Shown piece after piece: positions 37,527-46,125 of a DNA stretch of 64,000 nt. The number at the start of each line of letters is the position of its first letter. Position 1 is the first letter of the stretch. The position numbers were made by a program, and so were the translations under genes. The notes below the pieces were generated by a model that had not been told where the DNA came from, did no database searches, and saw only the letters and a list, made by a program, of their open reading frames with translations. Origin of the DNA: Acetobacter syzygii (GTDB lineage Bacteria; Pseudomonadota; Alphaproteobacteria; Acetobacterales; Acetobacteraceae); the NCBI RefSeq assembly GCF_000964225.1, contig NZ_BAMZ01000009.1, positions 142,123-206,122 of the forward strand, written 5' to 3'.

Positions 37527-38315
37527 GTGTTGCTAAATGTGAGCGAACGCGGCCCCGAACACCCAACACCCGCAGGCAGCCTGCCGGTTGTGCTGCTGCA
37601 CGGCCTGTTTGGCCGGGGGCGTAATCTGGGCTTTGTGCAACGCAAACTGGCAACAACACGGCGCACATTGGCCATGGACCTACGCAACCATGGCAACAGC
37701 CCCCATGGCCCCATGAGCTATCCAGCCATGGCACAGGATGTGCTGGATACAATGGAACAGGCCCATGCCAACCCCGCCATTGTGCTCGGCCATTCCATGG
37801 GGGGCAAAACCGCCATGATGCTGGCATTAACCCACCCCTCTGCCGTAAAAGCACTGATTGTGGTGGACATTGCCCCTGCTCAAGGTGGCTTTGACCGACT
37901 GGACCTGCCTGAAAATCTGGACAAGCTCCAGTTTCCTGCCCATCTGGACCTACAGGGCACAAACGAACTGCTGCGCCCGTTTATTGCCAGCGATGCCGTG
38001 CGCCAGCTTATGGCACAGAACATACGGCAAGGGGATAATCCGGGCTGGGCCATCGGCCTACCCGAAATTATGGCTGCCATGCCCGACATTATGGGCTGGC
38101 CGCAACTCCCTGCGGGCATACGGTACGATGGCCCGACCTTATTTATTCGAGGCGAGAACTCCCCTTACATCAGCCCGGCAAACGGGCCGGTCATGCACGC
38201 CCTTTTTCCTCACCACAGGTTGGAGAGCATTAGCGGCGCAGGCCATTGGGTCCATGCAGATGCACCACGCCGTTTTACCGAACTGGTAGAAGATTTTCTG
38301 GCGAGCATTCCTTAA
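37527..38315 (+). CDS. Alpha/beta hydrolase (YbfF-like esterase)
   Basis: A 262-residue hydrolase. The oxyanion segment is LLHGLFGRGRN, the nucleophile elbow LGHSMGGKTAM holds the catalytic Ser, and the His is in SGAGHWVHADAP. The RNHGNSPH segment resembles YbfF acyl-CoA/ester hydrolases. The start is GTG 37527 with AGGAAAGAG upstream. The substrate is unknown. Confidence 0.85.
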   Translation: MLLNVSERGPEHPTPAGSLPVVLLHGLFGRGRNLGFVQRKLATTRRTLAMDLRNHGNSPHGPMSYPAMAQDVLDTMEQAHANPAIVLGHSMGGKTAMMLALTHPSAVKALIVVDIAPAQGGFDRLDLPENLDKLQFPAHLDLQGTNELLRPFIASDAVRQLMAQNIRQGDNPGWAIGLPEIMAAMPDIMGWPQLPAGIRYDGPTLFIRGENSPYISPANGPVMHALFPHHRLESISGAGHWVHADAPRRFTELVEDFLASIP

Positions 38316-38415
38316 AGCCCCTGTGCGGTACGCTGCAAACCCGCAGTTTTTTTAACACCGCACACCCTGCCTTTGCTGGCGCAAGGCCACCTAAGGCAGG
38401 GGGCCAAAAACCGTA

Positions 38416-40080
38416 TTACGCCAGCGTAACTGGCAAGCCCGCCATATCCTGCGCAACCGCTTCTGCCATCCGTATGCCATCCATGGCGGCGGACAGAATG
38501 CCACCCGCATAACCAGCCCCTTCCCCCGCAGGGTACAGACCCGGCGTGTTGACTGACTGGCCACTCTCCCCCCGTGGAATACGAATGGGGGAGGATGTCC
38601 GGGTTTCCACCCCGGTCATAACCGCATCCTCCATGGTAAAACCACGGAGTTTACGCTCAAATCGCGGCAGGGCCTCCCGCAGGGCTTCCACCACAAAATC
38701 CGGCAGACAGGTGGACAGGTCCGTCGGTGTTACGCCGGGTTTGTAAGAGGGGACAACATCCCCCAAGACCGTAGAGGGGCGACCTGCCAGAAAGTCCCCC
38801 ACACGCTGGGCAGGTGCACGGTAGTCGCCCCCTCCGGCCAAAAATGCCTGTCGCTCCCAGTGGCGCTGGAACGCCATGCCCGCAAGCGGATCATCCGGGT
38901 AATCCTCGCCCGGCCGCAGTTCTACGACTATGCCGGAATTGGCATTACGCTCGGCGCGGGAATACTGGCTCATGCCATTGGTCACCACCTGCCCCTCTTC
39001 AGAGGTAGCTGCAACCACAGTGCCACCGGGGCACATGCAAAAGGAATACACGCCCCGCCCATTGGCGGCATGGTGTACCAGCCGGTATTCCGCAGCACCC
39101 AGAAGGTCGTTACCTGCGCTGGGTCCGAACTGCGCCACATCAATGACGGATTGCGGGTGCTCAATCCGCACGCCCATGGAAAAAGGCTTGGCCTGCATGT
39201 CCACCCCCTGCTTTTGCAGCATGGCAAAGGTGTCCCGCGCACTATGGCCAACAGCCAGCACCACATGATCAGCCTCGATCACCTCCCCTGTAGCAAGGCG
39301 AATACCCTCGACCTTGCGGGTTGCAGGGTTAAGCAGCAGATCATCCACCCGTGCTTCAAAGCGATAGTCCCCTCCCGCCTGTTCCACCTCGTGGCGAATA
39401 TGCTCCACCATGGAAACCAGACGGAATGTACCAATGTGAGGATGCGCCAGATAAAGAATATCCTCCGGTGCGCCTGCCTTTACAAACTCCTCAAGCACCT
39501 TGCGGCCCAGAAAGCGCGGGTCCCTTACCTGACTGTACAGCTTACCATCGGAAAAGGTGCCAGCTCCTCCCTCCCCAAACTGCACATTGCTCTCAGGTGT
39601 TAAAATCGCGCGCCGCCACAGGGCAAAGGTATCTACCGTGCGTTCGCGCACAATTTTCCCCCGCTCGAGCAGAAGTGGGCGCAACCCCATGCGGGCGAGG
39701 ATAAGGGCCGCCATAAACCCACATGGCCCTGCCCCTATTACGATGGGCCGCTTGTACCCCGGAGTTGCAGCCAGCACCGCACCATTGGTTATGGGGTTAT
39801 GCCAGGCCATATCCGGTGCAGGCTGCACGTGGCTGTTACCCGGATGTTCGGCACGGTAGCGGGCCAGCACGCCAGCTTCATCCCGCACGGCGCAATCCAC
39901 GGTGTACACAAACCATATGGCGGAGCGACGCCGGGCATCATGCCCGCGCTTGAACACATTAAATTGCTCAAGCTCCTCCTTACCAATACCCAGCCGATCA
40001 CAGATCGCCTGCCGGAGTTCTTCGGGCGGGTGGTCCAGCGGCAGCCGCAGTTCAGTCAGACGGAGCATGGGCGTGTTCAT
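38416..40080 (-). CDS. FAD-dependent dehydrogenase of the COG2509 family
   Basis: A 554-residue flavoprotein. A ~90-residue N-terminal domain (LRLTELRLPLDHPPEELRQAI) precedes the FAD motif VIGAGPCGFMAALILARMGL, then FGEGGAGTFSDGKL, VVLAVGHSARDTF, and a C-terminal FAD contact GLYPAGEGAGYAGGI. These are hallmarks of the COG2509 uncharacterised dehydrogenases. The substrate is unknown. It is divergent from the CDF transporter gene; a short GGGGC/GCCCC hairpin lies in the shared promoter region (40096-40114). Confidence 0.85.
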   Translation of the reverse strand: MNTPMLRLTELRLPLDHPPEELRQAICDRLGIGKEELEQFNVFKRGHDARRRSAIWFVYTVDCAVRDEAGVLARYRAEHPGNSHVQPAPDMAWHNPITNGAVLAATPGYKRPIVIGAGPCGFMAALILARMGLRPLLLERGKIVRERTVDTFALWRRAILTPESNVQFGEGGAGTFSDGKLYSQVRDPRFLGRKVLEEFVKAGAPEDILYLAHPHIGTFRLVSMVEHIRHEVEQAGGDYRFEARVDDLLLNPATRKVEGIRLATGEVIEADHVVLAVGHSARDTFAMLQKQGVDMQAKPFSMGVRIEHPQSVIDVAQFGPSAGNDLLGAAEYRLVHHAANGRGVYSFCMCPGGTVVAATSEEGQVVTNGMSQYSRAERNANSGIVVELRPGEDYPDDPLAGMAFQRHWERQAFLAGGGDYRAPAQRVGDFLAGRPSTVLGDVVPSYKPGVTPTDLSTCLPDFVVEALREALPRFERKLRGFTMEDAVMTGVETRTSSPIRIPRGESGQSVNTPGLYPAGEGAGYAGGILSAAMDGIRMAEAVAQDMAGLPVTLA

Positions 40081-40172
40081 CCAGTATTGATTGCAAAAAG
40101 GGGCATCTGGCCCCTTCCTCTATTCTGGAACCTGCCGGACGTGCAATGTCTGCCGCATGATCGATGCGTGAA

Positions 40173-40191
40173 TATTCCACTTCTATTCCAC
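40173..40191. promoter_or_regulatory. Direct repeat upstream of the CDF exporter
   Basis: TATTCCAC occurs at 40173-40180 and again at 40184-40191, exactly 11 bases apart, one helical turn. It lies ~90 bases before ATG 40281 and could be a regulator site for the metal block. Untested. Confidence 0.3.
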
Positions 40192-40280
40192 ATCCACGCA
40201 CCTTAAATAAGAGCAAAGCATCCGGAATAAACAGCCACCGTTGTATGTGGCCTTACCGTTTTGACGAAAGCACGCACACC

Positions 40281-41363
40281 ATGGCAGCCCATGACCACCA
40301 TACGCATGACCATGCAGACCATTCGGGTTGCGGCAGCCATGCTCAGACCCCACCCTCCAGCCATGAGCATGAGCATGAGCATGAGCATGAGCATGAGCAT
40401 GAGCATGAGCATGATGGTGACGGAGCATCCTGCGGACACAAGCACGGGTTTGGCCACCACCATGTGCATACGCCTGCCTCCTTTGGAACAGCCTTTGCCA
40501 TAGGCATTGCGGTCAACACACTCTATCTGGCGGCGGAAGCGGTGTGGGGGGTGTATGCCCACTCACTCTCGCTTATTGCCGATGCGGGACACAATCTTTC
40601 AGACGTGCTGGCACTGGCTGCGGCATGGCTTGCCGAACATCTCTCGCGCAAAAGCCCGACAGCCCGCTTTACCTACGGGTTGCGCCGGTCTTCCATTCTG
40701 GCGGCATTGGCCAACGCCCTGATCCTTATGCTTGTTACCGGCGGCGTGGCGTGGGAGGCAATCCACCGCCTGATGGCCCCGACCCCGGTTGCGGGTATGA
40801 CCATGATGGTGGTTGCTGGCATTGGTATTGTGGTCAACGGTGCATCGGCCATGCTGTTTGCCGCAGGGCAGAAAGGCGACCTGAACATCCGGGGCGCTTT
40901 TTTGCACCTTATGGCCGATGCCCTGACATCCCTTGCCGTTGTTATTGCTGGCGGACTGGTCCTGCTGACCCATGTGGCATGGATAGACCCCGCCATAAGC
41001 CTTGCCATTTCGGTCATTGTGGTGCTGAGCACGTGGTCCCTGCTGCGGGATTCGCTGGACATGGCACTCGATGCCGTCCCGCGTGAGGTGGACCCGAGCG
41101 CCGTGGAAAATTTTTTACGGGGCACACCCGGTGTTGCCGACCTGCATGACCTGCACATCTGGCCCATCAGCACGACCGAAACAGCACTGACCGTTCATCT
41201 GGTCCGTGCCACCGGTCCTTCGGATGGCGAGAGCGATACCAGATTGCTGGACACACTTGTAAGCACCCTGCGCAAACGCTTTGGCATTGCCCACCCCACC
41301 GTGCAGATGGAAACACTGGAATACAGCCCCACCTGCCACCTATCCGACCCACACACCGTCTAA
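40281..41363 (+). CDS. CDF-family zinc/divalent metal exporter with His-rich N-terminus
   Basis: A 360-residue cation diffusion facilitator. The first ~65 residues are His-rich (HDHHTHDHADH, eight His-Glu pairs, then HKHGFGHHHVH) and probably bind zinc. Six TM helices follow, with the metal site HxxxD in SLIADAGHNLSDVLAL (TM2) and HLMADALTSLAV (TM5), and a cytoplasmic domain with DLHDLHIWPI. This is the ZitB/CzcD type. ATG 40281 is chosen so the protein begins MAAHDHH; the frame from 40164 adds unrelated residues. The next CDF gene follows after 19 bases, so they are likely cotranscribed. Confidence 0.94.
   Translation: MAAHDHHTHDHADHSGCGSHAQTPPSSHEHEHEHEHEHEHEHEHDGDGASCGHKHGFGHHHVHTPASFGTAFAIGIAVNTLYLAAEAVWGVYAHSLSLIADAGHNLSDVLALAAAWLAEHLSRKSPTARFTYGLRRSSILAALANALILMLVTGGVAWEAIHRLMAPTPVAGMTMMVVAGIGIVVNGASAMLFAAGQKGDLNIRGAFLHLMADALTSLAVVIAGGLVLLTHVAWIDPAISLAISVIVVLSTWSLLRDSLDMALDAVPREVDPSAVENFLRGTPGVADLHDLHIWPISTTETALTVHLVRATGPSDGESDTRLLDTLVSTLRKRFGIAHPTVQMETLEYSPTCHLSDPHTV
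40362..40409 (+). repeat. Hexanucleotide tandem repeat, eight copies, inside the CDF gene
   Basis: Eight perfect units of CATGAG encode the (His-Glu)8 run, followed by CATGAT. Because the unit is six bases, gain or loss of copies would change the length of the metal-binding tail without changing the frame. Confidence 0.95.
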
Positions 41364-41382
41364 CCCCTGATCGCAAGAGCTT

Positions 41383-42339
41383 ATGCCCGAACTCCCCCTG
41401 CCCAGAAGTAACCGGGGCATTGCCGTTGTCAGCCTGTTTGTCAGCCTTGTTGCGCTGGGGCTCAAATACGCAGCCTTTGCCGTAAGTGGCAGCGTTGCCC
41501 TCCATGCGGACGCCATAGAAACAATTATCAACGTTGTGGCCGCTGCTGGTGGGTTATGGGCGCTCAGCGTTGCCGAACGTCCGGCAGACCACAACCATAC
41601 CTACGGCCATTACAAAGCGGAGTATCTGTCCGCTGTGGCGGAGGGAACACTGGTGGTCATTACTGCCTTTGTTATTGGCCGCGAGGCGCTGGAAGGCTGG
41701 CTTACCCCCCACCCTGCACTGGTTCCATGGAATGGGCTTCTGCTCAATGCCGCCGCAACCTGCGTTAATCTGGCATGGGGGCTTGTTATGCTCCGTGCTG
41801 GACAGGCCCGCCACTCCCCCGCCCTGATAGCAGGAGGGCAGCATGTTCTGTCTGACGTATGGACAGGTGTGGCACTTGTTGCAGGCGTGGCACTGATCCC
41901 TTTCATTGGTTGGCCACGGCTGGATGCGGTACTGGCCGGGCTGGTGGCCATAAACGTCCTGCGGGTTGGCTGGGAGGTCATGCGGGACTCGATTGCGGGC
42001 CTGATGGACGAAGCCCCGGACACGGAAACTCTGGACGAAATCCGCCAGATTATCGTTGCCAATGGCATTGGTGCCATTCAGGCGCATGATATACGCACCC
42101 GCATTGTGGGGGCCATGACATTCCTTGAATTTCATCTGGTTGTCCCCGGTGCCATGAGCGTCAATGCCGCGCATGACATTTGTGACCGGATTGAACATGC
42201 GCTCCGCGCCCATATGGGCAGCACACTTGTGCATATTCATGTGGAGCCGGAAAACTTTGTCAAACGCGATGGAAGTGCCCTGAACATTCCCTCTTCTGGC
42301 TGCCATGCGGCTCCTTCCAGCACGGTGGCAGAAAAATAA
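41383..42339 (+). CDS. CDF-family cation transporter, second paralogue
   Basis: A 318-residue six-TM CDF protein without a His-rich tail. The TM2 site reads HADAIETIINVV, so the usual (H/D)xxxD pair is ExxxN, while TM5 keeps HVLSDVWT (HxxxD). The C-terminal domain has HDIRTRIVG and VHIHVEPE, typical of CDF cytoplasmic domains. The ExxxN variant suggests a metal preference different from its upstream paralogue, possibly Mn, Fe or Co; that is inference. It is 19 bases after the first CDF gene. Confidence 0.92.
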   Translation: MPELPLPRSNRGIAVVSLFVSLVALGLKYAAFAVSGSVALHADAIETIINVVAAAGGLWALSVAERPADHNHTYGHYKAEYLSAVAEGTLVVITAFVIGREALEGWLTPHPALVPWNGLLLNAAATCVNLAWGLVMLRAGQARHSPALIAGGQHVLSDVWTGVALVAGVALIPFIGWPRLDAVLAGLVAINVLRVGWEVMRDSIAGLMDEAPDTETLDEIRQIIVANGIGAIQAHDIRTRIVGAMTFLEFHLVVPGAMSVNAAHDICDRIEHALRAHMGSTLVHIHVEPENFVKRDGSALNIPSSGCHAAPSSTVAEK

Positions 42340-42437
42340 ACAGAAAAACACACCATAAAATTCCAGAAAGTCTTTCTTCTGTGGCCTGAAATGTTAAACT
42401 GTGCCGCATCCTTCTTCTTTTGTAATAGAGATGCCTC

Positions 42438-43811
42438 ATGCCTACGAGCGTGATCCCCACTGCAGAGTCCCTGCGCCATCTGCGTGAACACGCCAAGGCT
42501 GGCACGGTAAGCTGGCGCCGCAAATTTATGTATTGGTCCGGGGCTGCCATGGTGGGGCTGGTCGCTGTGGCCTTTGCCAAAGGGGCAGATGCCGCAGCCC
42601 ATGTGCGTACGGCTCTGGTCCACATAAACCCATGGCTGATGCTGCTGGTGACTCCGCTGGGGCTGGCGCTTTCAACCTGGCTGACACGCACATGGTTCCG
42701 TGGCGCACAGGGCAGCGGCATTCCACAGGCCATTGCCTGTATGCACCTGCATGACATGACGATTGTGGACAAGGTTCTTGCCCTGCGTATTGCTCTGGCC
42801 AAAATATTTTTGACCTGCCTTGGTCTGCTCTCTGGCGCATCCATCGGGCGTGAGGGACCTACCGTGCAGGTTGGAGCCTCCATTATGCATACGGTCGGCC
42901 GGTTTGCGGGGCTGAGTGATGTGACCAAACAGCGCGCCCTGATCAAGGCCGGTGGGGCAGCCGGTGTTGCCGCTGCCTTTAACACCCCTCTTGCTGGCAT
43001 TGTGTTTGGTATTGAGGAACTGGCCCATTCCTTTGAGCAACGTACAAGCGGCACCATGTTGACCTGCGTGGTCATCTCGGGTGTGACGGCCATTGCTCTG
43101 GTTGGGAACTATACCTACTTCGGCCACACCTATTCTGCCGTGCCTGTAGGGGCAAGCTGGCTGGCTGTGGTGGTCTGCGGGCTAGTAGGCGGGTTGAGTG
43201 GGGGCACTTTTTCTGCCCTTCTGGTCCGCATTTCACGCGGGATTCCGGGGCAGTTCGGGCGCTTTGTTACGCAGCGCCCCATTCTGTTTGCAGCCCTGTG
43301 TGGTCTGGCTCTGGCGCTCCTTGGCCTGCTCTCTGGCGGCATGACGTACGGCACCGGCTACACACAGGCGCGGGACATTATTATGGGGTCGGACCAGTAC
43401 CCGGCTTCTTTCTTTCTGCTCAAGTTGCTGGCCACCCTTATTTCCTACTGTTCAGGCATTCCCGGTGGGCTTTTTGCACCCTCGCTTTCTGTTGGAGCTG
43501 GCATGGGCGGGTGGATTGCGCATTTTCTACCCCACACCACACCGGGTGCCGTGGTTATGCTGGGCACGGTGGCATATTTTGCAGCCGTAACCCAATCCCC
43601 TCTCACGGCAACAGTCATTGTGATGGAAATGTGCGATAACCAGCAGATTACGCTCGCGCTCCTTGCGAGTGCATTCCTTGCTTTTGGGGTTTCCCGCGCA
43701 TTGTGCAGCCATGCACTTTATGGCGCACTGGCCGTTCGCTTCCTGCGTTCAGCCGCACCCAAACAAAAACCCCAGAACCTTATAACCGCCACCGATACGC
43801 ACAGAAACTAG
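42438..43811 (+). CDS. ClC-family chloride channel/transporter
   Basis: A 457-residue membrane protein with the three ClC selectivity motifs: GSGIPQAI, SIGREGPTVQVGASI (with the gating Glu), and SGIPGGLFAPSLSVGAGMG. The gating Glu fits an H+/Cl- exchanger, though GSGIPQ replaces the more usual GSGIPE. Its role could be acid tolerance in an acid-producing cell, or charge balance next to metal transport. It follows the CDF genes by 98 bases on the same strand. Confidence 0.93.
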   Translation: MPTSVIPTAESLRHLREHAKAGTVSWRRKFMYWSGAAMVGLVAVAFAKGADAAAHVRTALVHINPWLMLLVTPLGLALSTWLTRTWFRGAQGSGIPQAIACMHLHDMTIVDKVLALRIALAKIFLTCLGLLSGASIGREGPTVQVGASIMHTVGRFAGLSDVTKQRALIKAGGAAGVAAAFNTPLAGIVFGIEELAHSFEQRTSGTMLTCVVISGVTAIALVGNYTYFGHTYSAVPVGASWLAVVVCGLVGGLSGGTFSALLVRISRGIPGQFGRFVTQRPILFAALCGLALALLGLLSGGMTYGTGYTQARDIIMGSDQYPASFFLLKLLATLISYCSGIPGGLFAPSLSVGAGMGGWIAHFLPHTTPGAVVMLGTVAYFAAVTQSPLTATVIVMEMCDNQQITLALLASAFLAFGVSRALCSHALYGALAVRFLRSAAPKQKPQNLITATDTHRN

Positions 43812-43928
43812 GCGATTATACTGCCCATAGGCTGCGGGTATGTGCCTATCAGGACCGTGCGTCTCTGGTTTCTCACAATCTGGCGTCCTATATGAAAAGC
43901 AAGATTGTTACATTGGAGGCTTACCCTT

Positions 43929-44936
43929 ATGTCTGACGCATCTCTCGCGCCGGAAAATGCTGCGACAAGCACGCCTGATACCCGTGTGCCCGTTACGGTG
44001 CTGACCGGTTTTCTGGGCGCGGGCAAAACCACCTTGCTCAACCACATTCTAACCGCCGAACACGGTCGCAAGTATGCCGTGGTCATTAACGAATTTGGCG
44101 AACTGGGCGTGGACAACGATCTGGTGGTCGATGCGGATGAAGAAGTGTTCGAAATGAACAATGGCTGCATCTGCTGCACCGTGCGTGGTGACCTGATCCG
44201 TATTTTGAATGGATTGATGAAGCGGCGCGGCAAATTTGACGGCATTATTGTAGAAACCACCGGCCTTGCAGACCCGGCCCCTGTAGCCCAGACCTTTTTT
44301 GCTGATGAGGACGTGCGCGAAAAAGCCAAACTGGATGCCGTGGTAACAGTTGTCGATGCCTACAACATCCTCACCACACTGGAGCAAAGTTCCGAAGCAC
44401 GTGAGCAGATTGCTTTTGCCGATGTGATCATCCTCAACAAAACCGATCTGGTCGATGCGGAACAGATTGCACGGATTGAGGCGGCCATTCGCAAGATTAA
44501 TGCAGCAGCCCCCATCCACCATGCCCAGAAAGGCAATGTAAGCCTGACCGATGTCATGGACCGTGGTGGATTTGATCTGGCCCGTGTGCTGGAAAACATG
44601 CCGTCGTTCCTTGAACACCCCGAGCACCACCATGAGGAAGATATTTCCAGCGTATCACTCTCCCTCAAACAACCGTTGGATGCAGGGCGTTTTCAGGCAT
44701 GGATTAGCGCCCTGCTTCAGGAAAAAGGGGGAGACATGCTGCGCACCAAGGGCATTCTGGACTTTGCAGGCCAGCCCGAACGCTTTGCTTTTCAGGCCGT
44801 GCACATGATGGCTGATGGCAATGCCATTGGACCATGGAAAGATGGAGAACCGCGCGAGAGCCGTCTGGTATTTATTGGCCGCAACCTGAACAGACCACAG
44901 CTCCGCCGTGGGCTTGAAAGCTGCATTGCAGCATGA
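43929..44936 (+). CDS. COG0523 (CobW/ZNG1-like) GTP-dependent metallochaperone
   Basis: A 335-residue GTPase. The P-loop is GFLGAGKTTLLNH, the metal-binding CxCC motif is GCICCTVRGDL, ETTGLADPAP and NKTDLVD are the other GTP motifs, and a His-rich stretch EHPEHHHEEDI follows before the CobW C-terminal domain (GILDFAGQPERFAFQAVH). This is the zinc-transfer type. ATG 43929 has GGAGG 8 bases upstream, so the TTG at 43905 is rejected. The neighbours are two CDF exporters, and the WD40 gene overlaps its stop. A zinc-delivery role is inferred from family and context. Confidence 0.93.
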   Translation: MSDASLAPENAATSTPDTRVPVTVLTGFLGAGKTTLLNHILTAEHGRKYAVVINEFGELGVDNDLVVDADEEVFEMNNGCICCTVRGDLIRILNGLMKRRGKFDGIIVETTGLADPAPVAQTFFADEDVREKAKLDAVVTVVDAYNILTTLEQSSEAREQIAFADVIILNKTDLVDAEQIARIEAAIRKINAAAPIHHAQKGNVSLTDVMDRGGFDLARVLENMPSFLEHPEHHHEEDISSVSLSLKQPLDAGRFQAWISALLQEKGGDMLRTKGILDFAGQPERFAFQAVHMMADGNAIGPWKDGEPRESRLVFIGRNLNRPQLRRGLESCIAA

Positions 44937-45994
44937 GCGAGACAAAAGATACCCTGCTGCGTGGGCTCATTGAAAAACGCGGGGCCTTCCGCCATGTGGA
45001 GGGGGAAATTACGGGGTGCGTTGCCTCGCGCGATTCCAGCCGTTTTGCTTTTACAACTGGTGAAGGCGATGTGGTTGTAGCACATAGGCACGACCTTACG
45101 GTCCCGCAGGCATGGGCCACATACGCCGTACACGATGGGCCGGTGCTGGCTCTTTCCTCCGATACACTGGCCGACAGTTTTTTGACCGGGGGAGACGATG
45201 GCCGCCTGTGCCGCATTGACCCTATGGGGGAAATTGAAGAACTGGGCAAAACACGACGCTGGGTGGAACATATTACCACCTTTGTAAACGATAAAACGGC
45301 CCTGATTGCCGTGGCATCGGGCAAAAATGTGGAACTGCGCGATGCCACGGGGCGCACGGTCGTGCGCACGTTTGAACACCCCACAACTGTTGGGGGTATA
45401 GCCTTTGACCCCAAAGGCAAACGCCTTGCCGCCTCGCATTACAACGGTGTGTCGCTATGGTTTACCCAATCCAAGGATGGCAGCGCACGGTTGCTTGAAT
45501 GGAAAGGCAGCCACCTTGGTGTGGCCATGCACCCCGGTGGTGAAGCGGTCATTACCGCCATGCAGGAGAACGATCTGCACGGCTGGCGGCTGGCCGATGG
45601 CCACAATATCCGCATGAGCGGATACCCCACCAAAGTGCGCTCCATGTCTTTTTCCAGCAATGGTAAATGGCTTGCCACCAGTGGGGCGGACGTTGTGGTC
45701 ATGTGGCCTTTTTTTGGGGGCGGACCAATGGGTAAACCACCGGCAGAGCTGCCCGGCGCCGGTGGCGCACTGTGCACCCGCGTTGCCTTCCATCCCTCGC
45801 AGGAAGTTGTAGCCGCAGGTTTTGCCAATGGCACGGTTGTGATGATGGAACCCACGACCCAGCGTGTTCTTCCTGTATCATTAGGGCAGGCAGGAGCGGT
45901 TACCGCACTTGCGTATAGCCCCGATGGCTGCACACTGGGTTTTGGCACGGAAGATGGGGTGATCGGGCTGCTGGATCTGGCGGCAGCCTCCTGA
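44933..45994 (+). CDS. WD40-repeat protein coupled to the COG0523 GTPase
   Basis: A 353-residue protein of about six or seven WD40-like blades without signal peptide or membrane segment, so probably a cytoplasmic scaffold. Repeats are visible as GGIAFDPKGKRLAASHYNG, RSMSFSSNGKWLATSGADVV, TRVAFHPSQEVVAAGFANG and TALAYSPDGCTLGFGTEDG. The ATG lies inside the GTPase stop (ATGA), so it is translated with the GTPase and likely partners it. The exact function is not established to my knowledge. Confidence 0.88.
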   Translation: MSETKDTLLRGLIEKRGAFRHVEGEITGCVASRDSSRFAFTTGEGDVVVAHRHDLTVPQAWATYAVHDGPVLALSSDTLADSFLTGGDDGRLCRIDPMGEIEELGKTRRWVEHITTFVNDKTALIAVASGKNVELRDATGRTVVRTFEHPTTVGGIAFDPKGKRLAASHYNGVSLWFTQSKDGSARLLEWKGSHLGVAMHPGGEAVITAMQENDLHGWRLADGHNIRMSGYPTKVRSMSFSSNGKWLATSGADVVVMWPFFGGGPMGKPPAELPGAGGALCTRVAFHPSQEVVAAGFANGTVVMMEPTTQRVLPVSLGQAGAVTALAYSPDGCTLGFGTEDGVIGLLDLAAAS

Positions 45995-46023
45995 CCACAT
46001 AAGGGTATGCCCCCTTTTAACTC

Positions 46024-46057
46024 CCCCTGCCCGGCCGCTTGATGCCGTGGGCAGGGG
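46024..46057 (+). other. GC-rich hairpin between the WD40 gene and ndh
   Basis: CCCCTGCCC and GGGCAGGGG can form a 9-bp stem with a ~15-base loop. No T-run follows, so it may be a weak terminator or a leader element of ndh. Confidence 0.4.
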
Positions 46058-46125
46058 ATATTGCATTATGCAAAACAGGGTCTCCCCCTCCGGCCAGAGG
46101 GCGGAAGACAAAGGACAGGAATGAT

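Noticed and set aside
40183..40562. Antisense frames rich in His-Ala or Met-Leu across the CATGAG repeat
   Set aside because: They are read-outs of the hexanucleotide repeat on the other strand and have no independent support.
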